Assembly: GCA_020632575.1 (NCBI GenBank)
Contig: JACKFH010000040.1
Location: 1-33,334 of the forward strand
Direction of reading: 5' to 3'
Source of the DNA: Candidatus Omnitrophota bacterium
Lineage (GTDB): Bacteria > Hinthialibacterota > Hinthialibacteria > OLB16
DNA: 33,334 nt
The notes under the pieces were generated by a model. That model was not told the DNA's origin. It saw only the letters and a list, made by a program, of their open reading frames with translations, and ran no database searches. Made by a program: the position numbers and the translations under genes. Shown piece by piece: positions 16,659 to 24,940 of the stretch. The stretch's first letter is position 1; every line of letters starts with the position of its first letter.

Positions 16659-17201
16659 TCAGCGCCAGGTTCCTCGCTCCGGGTCGATCGATACAATTTT
16701 CCAGTCGCCACCCACTTTCTGGAGTCGGTAGATGATCTTCTCTCCCAAAGCTGATGAGTCACGGAACCCGTGGTAGAGGTCTCCCCCGATATTCCCGATA
16801 ACTTGAAAGCGGATTGTCCCGATGGCTCGATCCTCGCTGGGGAAGTCGACATCGGAGCTGACACGGATGACCTCGATTTGATTTCGGCTGTTGAAATAAC
16901 GCTGGGCAAGGTCGAGGAGGCCGGACTTGTCGAGCCCGGTGCGGTCGGAATAATCCTCGGACAATGCGGCGGAAAGCTTTTCCCGGTTTTTCTCCTCGAC
17001 CGCCTCGGCGGTTTGATCGACCACCTGAAGGACCCGCCCCTCCTCGGTGAACCCGGTGTTGGTAAGAAAAAATTTTCCAAGGAAGAACACCACGAGGCCG
17101 AGGGGAATAATCCTCTTCCAGTTCAACCTCCTCCAAAGAGGGGACTTGGGGATCTTGTAATCTTCAATTGGGAGGCCGGTGATTGGACTGGTCTTCGGCA
17201 T
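16659..17201 (-). CDS. Membrane-anchored NTF2-like (SnoaL/DUF4440-type) domain protein
   Basis: The 180-aa product starts at an ATG preceded by GGGAGGAG. A short basic cytoplasmic N-terminus leads to one TM segment (31-46). The rest is a soluble domain that begins with a helix VLQVVDQTAEAVEEKNREKL and ends in strands (RIYRLQKVGGDWKIVSIDP type). The helix and the closing 'Y.L.k.ggdWkI.si' strand resemble the NTF2-like fold. No catalytic residues can be named, so it may be a binding or scaffold domain. It is the last gene of a three-gene unit, 23 bp after the two-TM protein. Confidence 0.6.
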   Translation of the reverse strand: MPKTSPITGLPIEDYKIPKSPLWRRLNWKRIIPLGLVVFFLGKFFLTNTGFTEEGRVLQVVDQTAEAVEEKNREKLSAALSEDYSDRTGLDKSGLLDLAQRYFNSRNQIEVIRVSSDVDFPSEDRAIGTIRFQVIGNIGGDLYHGFRDSSALGEKIIYRLQKVGGDWKIVSIDPERGTWR

Positions 17202-17224
17202 CTCTCCTCCCGTTCAACTGGTTG

Positions 17225-17479
17225 TTAGACTTGATCCTGATCCTCGGCGTCGGGCTTTTTCTGCCCGGTGTGCTTGGCGATATGCACATTGGCAATGGCC
17301 GACGCGAAAATGCCGAGAGCGGCGCCGCCCAAAAGGAACGCGCGCGGAGTAATTCCATTCTCGAGAAGGCTCCCTTGAAGGAATCCGCGCGCCTGATGAT
17401 ATCCGACCAACCTTAGGAGAATTCCAAACCCAACGAAGATTAGACCGAGATAGAGGACCTTTTCCGCCCATTGCGCCAT
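17225..17479 (-). CDS. Small two-TM membrane protein
   Basis: The 84-aa product begins at an ATG with TGAGGAGGT upstream. It has two hydrophobic helices (about 7-25 and 45-64) joined by a loop, and a charged tail (KKPDAEDQD). No family is recognised. It lies between the DUF362 gene (68 bp upstream) and the NTF2-like gene (23 bp downstream) on the same strand, so it is probably part of one transcript and may form a membrane assembly with the NTF2-like protein. Confidence 0.7.
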   Translation of the reverse strand: MAQWAEKVLYLGLIFVGFGILLRLVGYHQARGFLQGSLLENGITPRAFLLGGAALGIFASAIANVHIAKHTGQKKPDAEDQDQV

Positions 17480-17547
17480 GGTGAAACCTCCTCAATAAAG
17501 ATTTCAGAAACAAGCAGCCCGCCAAAAAAAAGGATTGACCAGTTGGT

Positions 17548-18732
17548 TCAACCCGCTTTCTTCAGTTCGAGATCCGGTTCGGGGCCCACCTCAGGCCAAC
17601 CAGCGCCATCATTTTGAACATCTTCATAATTGAAGAACAATCGCCCCCACTTGCTGAACAGGGCCTCATTGACCCGGTCTCTTCCCACAAAGGGATACCA
17701 GTAATAGTCATGATACGCGATGCTCGCCGCGTAGGCCCATGGCGCCAGCCAGGTCTTAAGCGACCATTCGACCGGGCGTTTCAATCCGCCCCAATAGATC
17801 TTGTGCTGCATCTTGCTGGCGAAGGTCATCTTCTGGTAGGGGCCGACAAAATTCCAATTCTCCTCGGCGGCATCGGCGTCCCCCACGATTTCAATCTCCT
17901 TAGGATCGCCGCACCCGAGTTCGGCTTCAGTCGCGAGGCGGATGCACTTGACGTCATCGAGCGGCGAGAATCCCATCAACTTCGCGGAGATGGCGTCGAT
18001 CGCCACCTGATCCGCGGAGGCGAGGATTACGTTTTTGACATGAGGAATCATGCAGCGGGGGCCGGGGCCATCCCCGGCGAAGGTGCCATCCATCACCGCG
18101 AAGATTCCGGGATGAATCTTCTTTTGGATACGGAGCAGGTCGACCAAAGTTTCGTGGATCACCTCATGGGTCCAGTGCCGCTTTTCGTTGAGCAGCCCTC
18201 CGAATGCATTTTTCATCGCCCCGGTCATGGTGGTGAAGACATGCGTTTTAACCGTGGGCAGATGGATGATGTTCTCCCCGATGAATCGTCGGGGGATGTT
18301 GAATCCCTTGGGGTAGACCTGATTGAGCACGAGGAATTTATCAGCCACATCGCCGACCGCATCCTGGACATTGATCCAGGGTTCGTTTTCATAGAGGTGA
18401 ACATTCCGAAGCCCGTGCTTGAGAACGATGGGGAGGTGCTTATTGAGGACTTCCCCCTTTTTGGCGGAGACCACCACCGTGCGGTTGTGGCAGGCATGGA
18501 GATTCTCCATGGGATGGCCATCCTTTTTCATCGCCTCAATAACACCCTCCAATTGCCAAGGAGTGGTGGAGCATGCGGGGTAGAAGTGATGCCAGCTGAT
18601 GTTGATTTTGAGCGCGGTGTCGATCTCTTTTTTAATGACATCCTGGTATCCGGCCAGGTTCATGGCGCGATGAACATCGGCCAAATAAGTTTCGGGTGTG
18701 GTGCGCACCACGGCGACTTTGGAACGGTTCAT
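17548..18732 (-). CDS. DUF362 domain protein
   Basis: The 394-aa product starts at an ATG with GAGGAAGGA upstream. It matches the DUF362 family: N-terminal KVAVVRTTPETY, then KINISWHHFYPACSTTP (about 42-58), then IIHLPTVKTHVFTTMTGAMKN with its Lys-Thr-His cluster, and GIFAVMDGTFAGDGPGPR followed by the late motif LASADQVAIDAISAKLMGF. DUF362 proteins are often linked to Fe-S clusters, but there is no ferredoxin CxxCxxC motif here, so this is the cluster-free form. Its activity is unknown. The C-terminal 100 residues are rich in Trp and Tyr (WYPFVGRDRVNEALF). It heads a likely operon with two small membrane proteins. Confidence 0.85.
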   Translation of the reverse strand: MNRSKVAVVRTTPETYLADVHRAMNLAGYQDVIKKEIDTALKINISWHHFYPACSTTPWQLEGVIEAMKKDGHPMENLHACHNRTVVVSAKKGEVLNKHLPIVLKHGLRNVHLYENEPWINVQDAVGDVADKFLVLNQVYPKGFNIPRRFIGENIIHLPTVKTHVFTTMTGAMKNAFGGLLNEKRHWTHEVIHETLVDLLRIQKKIHPGIFAVMDGTFAGDGPGPRCMIPHVKNVILASADQVAIDAISAKLMGFSPLDDVKCIRLATEAELGCGDPKEIEIVGDADAAEENWNFVGPYQKMTFASKMQHKIYWGGLKRPVEWSLKTWLAPWAYAASIAYHDYYWYPFVGRDRVNEALFSKWGRLFFNYEDVQNDGAGWPEVGPEPDLELKKAG

Positions 18733-18831
18733 GAAAATCCTTCCTCGATGGTTCTAGCGAAACGAGTGTTCCTTATTCTTCCACAATTGGCGGGGATGTA
18801 CAATTTCCGCCGGTGGGAGCGAAAACTGGGA

Positions 18832-19353
18832 CTATGTGAGGGAGATAGCGTCCTGGTCCATCAGAAAATAGCCCAAAATGGTGTTTCCGATCTGGATTCT
18901 GTCTCGATCCTGCAGCCACACCCCGTCCTCATCCAGCACCTCTTCCCCATTAAGGAAGGTTCCATTTGTGCTCCCGAGATCCAGAATCCGGCAATCAGGG
19001 ATTTCTCCAGTTTGACCGAGGTTCGAATAGAGGACTTTGGAGTGGCGTCTGGACACCTTGCTGTCATCAAGAGGGAGGTCCGCGCGAGTGTCACGGCCTA
19101 TCACCGACTCAGGTTGGTTGATCGGGAAGTGACGGTTTTCGTCCTTCCCCGTCAGAATCACCAAGACGGGCACCCGCTCGCCCTTGACACTGGGCGGGGT
19201 CACCTTTTCGGATTCGGTCCGAAGAACCGTGGAATCCGTGTCCTTTGCTATTGGCTGTTGATTGGAAATCTTGGGTGTTCCTCGTTGAATTGAGCAATTT
19301 CCGCGCAGTATCCGCCGGGGTGGGAGGATACTCAAGAGAAAAACCCGATTCAA
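18832..19353 (-). CDS. FHA-domain protein
   Basis: The open frame starts at TTG 19353 with AAGGA about ten bases upstream. There is no ATG before the domain, so the start is uncertain. The last 110 residues form a full FHA phosphothreonine-binding domain: VIGRDTRADLPLDD (G86, R87), SRRHSKV (S101, R102, H104), LDLGSTNGTFLNG (N130, G131) and RIQIGNTILGYFL. The first 60 residues look disordered. No enzymatic domain follows. FHA domains of this sequence type often precede GGDEF or other output domains, but here the protein ends soon after. It probably acts by binding a Thr-phosphorylated partner. No Ser/Thr kinase is in the window. Confidence 0.82.
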   Translation of the reverse strand: MNRVFLLSILPPRRILRGNCSIQRGTPKISNQQPIAKDTDSTVLRTESEKVTPPSVKGERVPVLVILTGKDENRHFPINQPESVIGRDTRADLPLDDSKVSRRHSKVLYSNLGQTGEIPDCRILDLGSTNGTFLNGEEVLDEDGVWLQDRDRIQIGNTILGYFLMDQDAISLT

Positions 19354-19465
19354 CCGGATTGTTTCCTTGCCGAAAGGTCTTTTTTTCTCCCCCGGAAACC
19401 GGGTATGATGCCAACCATGAGGTCAAGCGTCCTTCCCGGGACAATCTTCATGCACTCCGCAGTGA

Positions 19466-19541
19466 GCCGGGATAGCTCAGTTGGTAGAGCAGCTGATTTG
19501 TAATCAGCTGGTCGCAGGTTCGAGTCCTGTTCCCGGCTCCA
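19466..19541 (+). tRNA. tRNA-Thr (anticodon TGT)
   Basis: This is a canonical 76-base cloverleaf. The acceptor stem GCCGGGA pairs with TCCCGGC. A D-arm GCTC...GAGC follows. The anticodon stem GCTGA/TCAGC encloses the loop TTTGTAA, giving anticodon TGT. The T-arm contains GGTTCGAGTCC. The 3' CCA is encoded. It reads ACA codons (and other Thr codons by wobble). No other RNA gene lies alongside. Confidence 0.97.
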
Positions 19542-20056
19542 TTTTACTCACTCACCTCATTCGGGTTACGAAAAACCTGGATCTACTTCGTTTGTGTCTG
19601 TACTGCCCGTTTTGCGCCGGAGAGGAATGAGGTTGATCAATGGTTCCCGGCATCGACCGTGAGATCCCGAAAAGACTTCATCGACCCTCTCCGCCACCTC
19701 GCTGCGAAAGATCGGGCGTCACCCAGTTGCCGGGGTTGCGGGCTTCGGTCGGGAACGCAGAATCCAGTCCTAAAATCGAATGGCGAGCCCTTCCATCCAG
19801 GATTCCGTCTTTCCGCTTGTCGAATGGATTTGGTCTTACACACTCGCCACACTCTTTGAAGGTTTGAGAGAGAAAAGTCGAAATGACGAGAGTGAACCAG
19901 CAAAGCAGGATGTTACAATCTGATACTTGCTCGCAAAGGACATTATTGGGAAACCCCATAAACTCGGTCTCAAATAGTTGGGTTGGCTCATCTAGCCGCG
20001 AGAATTCCCATCCATTAGCCTAAGGAAAAGACATTTAGGGGATTTGCAAGGGAAAA
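19542..20056. other. 515-bp non-coding gap
   Basis: Short ORFs on both strands (19637-19959) overlap heavily and show no family features. A TACAAT sequence (19914-19919) has no good -35 partner. AAGGG eight bases before the next ATG serves as its ribosome site. I see no riboswitch or clear repeat here. Confidence 0.5.
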
Positions 20057-22117
20057 ATGAAAGGTTTAATCGCTGCTTGTTTCACCGTATTGACCGCTCT
20101 TCTTTGGTCATCCGTTGCATGCGGGCAATCGACCGGAATTCAATTCGAGGACCAAACATTAGCAGCGGGGATTATTTATTCTCACACTCCGCCAGTTCCG
20201 ATCATTTCCGAGGGACGCCCCATTAAAGCGATGACCTGGACCGTGGGCGGGGCGGTCGCCGAGGACTTCGACGGGGATGGTTGGATGGACATCTTCTATT
20301 CCAGAGGCGGTTTCGCGCCCCCTGCCCTCTTTATGAACCAGGGAGACGGGACCTTTGTCGATGAAGCCGTGTCCCGAGGATTAGATCTCACGAGCCAGGA
20401 GGGATCGGGAGCGGCGGCCGCGGATTACGACAACGATGGGGACATCGACATCGTCTGGGCAACCGAGTTTGGACCTCATTATCTCTTGACCAACAAGGGC
20501 GATGGAACCTTCGAGGTCGATCAGACCACGGTGACCCAGCCCACCTACAATGTGACTAGCCCGAGTTTTGGCGATGTCGACAACGATGGATTCCTGGAAC
20601 TCGCCCTCGGCGGGTGGGATAGCAACCCCTCGGAGCAGCATCTCTTCCTTTACAAGAATACCGGCGGGTCCAGTCTCGAACCCTATGACTTCACTCCGCT
20701 CGCCTCCTTGCCGCTGCTTGTCTTTTCACCCCGCTTCGCCGACGTGAACAACGATGGCTTTCAGGACCTGCCAGTCGTTTGCGATTTCGAAAACTCCAAA
20801 CTCTATATTAATGACGGCGATGGCGCCTTCATTGACTTCACCGCGACGAATGGGACCGGAAGCGACGAAAACGGCATGGGCTCCGCGATCGGAGATTATG
20901 ACAACGATGGAGACCTCGATTGGTTTGTCTCCAGCATCTACGACGTTTCACCGGAATTGGCCTACTGGGGGGTCACCGGCAACAGGCTTTATCGCAACCA
21001 GGGAGATGGCGTTTTCGAGGATGTCACCGACTCCGCGGGTGTTCGCCATGGCTTTTGGGGTTGGGGTAGCACATTCGGAGACTTCGATAACGATGGCGAC
21101 CTGGACCTGTTTCATGTCAATGGTTGGGCGGAGACCGATCTCGACCCCTCACTTCCCGGTCGCTTCAACGATAAACCGGCGCGCCTTTTCGACAACCAAG
21201 GAAATGGAACCTTCGAGGAGGTCGCCATGGATGCCGGGGCCAACGACACCGGCCAAGGCAGGGGGGCAGCGACTCTCGACTACGACAACGACGGCGATCT
21301 CGATCTTTTCATCACCAACAACCAAATTCTTCAAATGACCGGACCCTCGGCTTACACCCGTCTGCCGGGGCCGCCCAGGCTCCTGGAAAACACCTCATCC
21401 AATGGCAATCACTGGCTCAAGGTCCATCTTCAAGGAGAGCCTCCCTTGCATCGCCAGGGAATCGGGTCCCGTGTCTATGTGACCGACGGGACCCGAACAC
21501 AAATGCGAGAACTCAACGCTTCCACCGGTTTCATGGCTCAAGGACCGGGGAGAATCGCTCATTTTGGATTGGGCGATGCGGGAGTGGTGGATGAAATCCG
21601 GGCGGAGTGGGTCAGCGGCGACGCCACCGTGCTCGAGAATGTCATCTCGGACCAGACACTGACCATTCCGAGCCCCCAAGCCTCGGTTTCCAAGAAGAAT
21701 TTGGAAGTGGGCCAAAGCATCCGGATGGATGGAACCTCCGCGGAGCCAGCTAACAATTCACGATCCTGGAGTTTCCAGGGAAGCGTCTACGCCGACCCGA
21801 CTTCCCTCACCTTCGATCAACCCGGTGATTACGAGGTGATTTTCAATCTTTCCACCTCCGATGGGTCGACCCTGATTCGTCGAGAGATCTTTCGGATCCA
21901 TGTTCAACAGGTGGGTGGGGATCCAACCGCGACCCCGACTCCCACGAAACCGAACGACATGGATCCGACCAACACATTCACTCCCTCTCCAACCCTGTCG
22001 GTCACCCTCACTCCGACACCCACTCCGCCAAGCGCCGATTTCGATGGAGACAACGATGTCGACGCGGATGACCTTCTGGTGATTCTTGGAGAATGGAGAA
22101 ATCGAGCACGGCCTTGA
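20057..22117 (+). CDS. Secreted FG-GAP/VCBS beta-propeller protein with ASPIC/UnbV domain and dockerin-like tail
   Basis: The 686-aa product has a signal peptide (1-23, ending VACG). Seven FG-GAP/VCBS-type units follow, each with a Ca-binding loop D-x-D-x-D-G, at about residues 70, 123, 173, 229, 280, 342 and 408. Most are followed by LY-x-NQGDGTF. Seven units fit a closed seven-bladed propeller. The ASPIC/UnbV domain (about 465-535) includes GIGSRVYV, ELNASTGFMAQGP and HFGLG. A PKD-like strand region (545-620) follows. A Thr/Pro-rich linker (625-661) leads to DFDGDNDVDADDLLVILGEW, a single dockerin-like EF-hand loop at the end. It resembles human CRTAC1-type proteins and is expected to be extracellular. 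Ligand is unknown. The next gene overlaps by 25 bp. Confidence 0.9.
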   Translation: MKGLIAACFTVLTALLWSSVACGQSTGIQFEDQTLAAGIIYSHTPPVPIISEGRPIKAMTWTVGGAVAEDFDGDGWMDIFYSRGGFAPPALFMNQGDGTFVDEAVSRGLDLTSQEGSGAAAADYDNDGDIDIVWATEFGPHYLLTNKGDGTFEVDQTTVTQPTYNVTSPSFGDVDNDGFLELALGGWDSNPSEQHLFLYKNTGGSSLEPYDFTPLASLPLLVFSPRFADVNNDGFQDLPVVCDFENSKLYINDGDGAFIDFTATNGTGSDENGMGSAIGDYDNDGDLDWFVSSIYDVSPELAYWGVTGNRLYRNQGDGVFEDVTDSAGVRHGFWGWGSTFGDFDNDGDLDLFHVNGWAETDLDPSLPGRFNDKPARLFDNQGNGTFEEVAMDAGANDTGQGRGAATLDYDNDGDLDLFITNNQILQMTGPSAYTRLPGPPRLLENTSSNGNHWLKVHLQGEPPLHRQGIGSRVYVTDGTRTQMRELNASTGFMAQGPGRIAHFGLGDAGVVDEIRAEWVSGDATVLENVISDQTLTIPSPQASVSKKNLEVGQSIRMDGTSAEPANNSRSWSFQGSVYADPTSLTFDQPGDYEVIFNLSTSDGSTLIRREIFRIHVQQVGGDPTATPTPTKPNDMDPTNTFTPSPTLSVTLTPTPTPPSADFDGDNDVDADDLLVILGEWRNRARP

Positions 22118-23955
22118 AATCGAATCGCGCATCGACCCGCGTCCTAGGTCTGGTCCTCCTGTTGATTGTGGGGTTCCTGTTCCTTTGGGGAATGCGAGTC
22201 GCCTCGGAATTGCTCCTCGAATCCGTGAGGAATGCGAAAAAGAAGCAGGTCCCATCACGCGTCATCTCCGCCTCGATCCCCAGCATTCAATCGGCAACCG
22301 GCGAATACCTCCCGGAGACTCAACTTCGGGAGGATGGAACTCTCACCCAAATCTTCCGAATTCCCCTCGGGACGACCTCCACTTTGGATGTGAAAACCGG
22401 TGAAAAACGGTATGTCTCCAGTCTTTCACTGACTAATTCCGGTGACGACACGATACAGGATATCCGATTCCATGAACTGGGTCGCGATTGGTCCAGCGCC
22501 GAGGCGATTATCCGTACCATTCTCGATTCCCGAAATCCACAATCCGATCGCGAGAAAGCCCTGGCGATTTTCGATTATGTCCACGATCACATTGGGATCG
22601 AGGCGTACCGTTCACGATGGGACTGTTTCGATGTTTGGAAGGCGTTCAATTGCTATGGAATGGGTCATTGCGAGGTGCATTCCCGAACTGTCGCCGCGCT
22701 CTGGGAGATGGCCGACTTGGCCTCCATTCAGGCGAATGTTGGGTTCAAGCCGGGCCTCGACCTATTGAACCACACGATGGCTGAGGTCTTTTACGAAAAC
22801 AACTGGCATCTCTTCGATTCGCACGGTTCGAACTTTTTCCTCGGGCCCGACAATTGGACGATCCTGGGTTGGCGTGAACTGTGGGAGTCGCCGGAATGGA
22901 TCGAAAGGTCCGGACCTGTCGGAGACCTTTACTCTCCCTTCGACCACACGCTCTGGATGGATGACGAGAAATACGACTGGACTTTTGACCACAAAATTGC
23001 TCGAACGGCGCCATGGAAAGGGGAACGAAAACCTGAATTGACACTCCGCCCCGGCGAGTCGGTAGTCTTTGAAAGAGAGGGAGGCTCCACCTATATCAAT
23101 AACATCAATGACCACGCCGCACCTCGAATTCCCCACAGTCGGGCCGTGTTCACGACGGATCGAACTCCCGCCTCTTCGGAATCCAGTCTCCTGAGACTTT
23201 CAGCTGGCGAATCGGGTGTTTACAAGCGGGATGTGAGTACCCCATACCCCATTGTTTCCGCAACGTTGAACTATGAAATTGAGACGTCGGCTGAGCGAAC
23301 GATCGCCTATCTGAAAGCCGGCCCCTTGGGTCATCCCAAAAAGGAAACCGAAACCGTTAGAGAATTTTCGGGGGCGGGGAAGTGGACAGAATCCCAACCC
23401 CTGGAAGTTCAGTTTGCGGAATGGAACCAACCCTTCGCTCGATACGGGTTTTCGGTGGTGGTCGATGCCACCGCGGCCGCAAAAGGCTCGGTCGACCTTC
23501 GTACTCTGAGGATAGAGACCGCCTGCCAGTACTCGACTAACGCCCTGCCAAGTCTGAGCCACAGCCCGTGGGTGGTCTCCTCAAGTCCGGGAGACAAGGG
23601 AGAAATCGAGATCGAAGTTCACAGTCGACCCATTCCGGAAAGCCTCGTTGCTCCCGGAGAATCGGCGGTCGACCGAATTGTCGCCGGGACTGAGGAATGG
23701 ATCGAGCTGAAATGGTCCCCTCCAATCCCGGAGGGTGAACCCGGTCTCTCATTCGAGGTCGATCTCAGTGACGATCCCGATTTCCGTTGGACATTGCTTC
23801 CTTATTTGACCTATTTCGAGGATCGAGCAAAGTCATCTTTCCGAGTTCCCGCAAGCCTCTTTCCCAAAGAGTTTCCATTCTATTTTCGGGTTCGGAGGAT
23901 TAACCAGGATGGGTTGGCATCCGATTGGAGCCCGACTCTTGAATTCCGTATTTGA
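22093..23955 (+). CDS. Membrane-anchored transglutaminase-like protein
   Basis: The 620-aa product has a TM anchor at 17-36. The transglutaminase-like core lies at about 130-250 with the full triad visible: Cys193 in YGMGHCEVHS, His227 in LLNHTMAEVFY and Asp242 in WHLFDSHGSN. Residues 290-620 are mainly beta-rich, ending in a fibronectin-III-like segment (FYFRVRRINQDGLASDWSP). Transglutaminase-like proteins in bacteria act mostly as proteases or amidases or crosslinkers; which applies is not visible. Its ATG (22093) lies inside the 3' end of the FG-GAP gene, which suggests translational coupling. Substrate is unknown, but the neighbour propeller protein is a candidate. Confidence 0.85.
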   Translation: MEKSSTALKSNRASTRVLGLVLLLIVGFLFLWGMRVASELLLESVRNAKKKQVPSRVISASIPSIQSATGEYLPETQLREDGTLTQIFRIPLGTTSTLDVKTGEKRYVSSLSLTNSGDDTIQDIRFHELGRDWSSAEAIIRTILDSRNPQSDREKALAIFDYVHDHIGIEAYRSRWDCFDVWKAFNCYGMGHCEVHSRTVAALWEMADLASIQANVGFKPGLDLLNHTMAEVFYENNWHLFDSHGSNFFLGPDNWTILGWRELWESPEWIERSGPVGDLYSPFDHTLWMDDEKYDWTFDHKIARTAPWKGERKPELTLRPGESVVFEREGGSTYINNINDHAAPRIPHSRAVFTTDRTPASSESSLLRLSAGESGVYKRDVSTPYPIVSATLNYEIETSAERTIAYLKAGPLGHPKKETETVREFSGAGKWTESQPLEVQFAEWNQPFARYGFSVVVDATAAAKGSVDLRTLRIETACQYSTNALPSLSHSPWVVSSSPGDKGEIEIEVHSRPIPESLVAPGESAVDRIVAGTEEWIELKWSPPIPEGEPGLSFEVDLSDDPDFRWTLLPYLTYFEDRAKSSFRVPASLFPKEFPFYFRVRRINQDGLASDWSPTLEFRI

Positions 23956-24010
23956 TCCCCACCCCACCCTCCGCTACATTACCCTCACCTGAAATCGGGG
24001 GAGGGGATTC

Positions 24011-24940
24011 TTGTCCACGTACCTGGTTCGCCGTTTGGCTCTGTCTCTCTTTGTCCTCTGGGGGGTGCTGACCCTTTCGTACATCCTCACCTGTCTGGCC
24101 CCGGGCGATGTGGTCGAGACGTTGGCCGGCCAGCGCACCGATGAAGCGGCGCTGGCTCGGATGCGTGAACGACTGGGAATGGATAAGGACCCGGTCACCC
24201 GATACACGCTGTACATGGGCAACCTCCTCCAGGGGGAGTGGGGCGAATCAAGCCGTTACCGCGAGCCGGTTTGGTCCCTGCTTATCCATCGACTCCCTCG
24301 CACCGCCTTGCTTGCCATAGCGGCTCTAACCTTCGCCATTCTAACGGGAATCTTGTTTGGGGTCTTTGCGGCGGTTTTTAGAGGGACCTGGATCGACAAA
24401 GCCCTTTCCTCGATCACACTGTTCGGGATCTCCGCGCCCGTCTTCTGGATTGGCCTCCTTCTCATTTGGATTCTCTCTCTCCAATTCCGATGGCTCCCGC
24501 CCTCGGGTTATGAGGGGGGAGATCTCCGTTATCTCATCCTCCCCGCGCTCACTCTCGGCCTCCGGTCGGTCGCATTGATCACACGGATCACCCGCGCCGC
24601 CTTGGTCGATATCGACTCGAGCGAGTTCCTCCGGACCGCTCGCGCCAAAGGGTTAGCGCCGATAGCCATCTATGGAAAGCACGCTCTTAAGAACGCCGCG
24701 CTACCGATTTTGACTGTGATCGGTCTGGATCTGGGGAGTTACCTCTCGGGTTCGGTTCTCACCGAGAAAGTGTTTGGCTGGCCCGGTATCGGGATGCTGA
24801 CAGTCGACGCGATCATGGCGAGGGACACGGCTCTGATCAATGCTTGCGTTGTCTTCATGGCTGGCATATTTGTCCTGGTGAACTTGGGAATCGATCTCCT
24901 CTATGGAGTCTTCGATCCGCGTGTCCGGAGGAGTTCATGA
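24011..24940 (+). CDS. ABC transporter permease, Dpp/Opp B type
   Basis: The 309-aa product starts at TTG 24011, six bases after GGAGGGG. It has six TM segments in the BPD_transp_1 order. The N-terminus reads TYLVRRLALSLFVLWGVLTL, typical of DppB/OppB, and is followed by a periplasmic segment with LAPGD and RERLGMDKDPVTRY. The cytoplasmic EAA loop is FLRTARAKGLAPIAIYGKHALKNAALPI-like. It would import peptides, nickel or another small substrate with a partner permease. It lies 55 bp after the transglutaminase-like gene and overlaps the next permease by 4 bp. Confidence 0.93.
   Translation: MSTYLVRRLALSLFVLWGVLTLSYILTCLAPGDVVETLAGQRTDEAALARMRERLGMDKDPVTRYTLYMGNLLQGEWGESSRYREPVWSLLIHRLPRTALLAIAALTFAILTGILFGVFAAVFRGTWIDKALSSITLFGISAPVFWIGLLLIWILSLQFRWLPPSGYEGGDLRYLILPALTLGLRSVALITRITRAALVDIDSSEFLRTARAKGLAPIAIYGKHALKNAALPILTVIGLDLGSYLSGSVLTEKVFGWPGIGMLTVDAIMARDTALINACVVFMAGIFVLVNLGIDLLYGVFDPRVRRSS

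Noticed and set aside
16502..17080. 192-aa minus-strand ORF crossing the palindromic element
   Set aside because: Most of it is antisense-frame shadow of the NTF2-like gene, and its end reads through the palindromic repeat.
17614..19293. 559-aa plus-strand ORF opposite the DUF362 and FHA genes
   Set aside because: It is the antisense of two clear genes, and its product has no recognisable domain.
19381..19409. T-run plus CCCGG/CCGGG hairpin before tRNA-Thr as a terminator
   Set aside because: The T-run precedes the stem on plus, and on minus the stem is followed by A-rich sequence, so neither strand has terminator order.
19637..19959. Overlapping short ORFs after tRNA-Thr
   Set aside because: Several frames are open at once in GC-rich sequence, with Arg/Pro-rich nonsense products and no ribosome sites.
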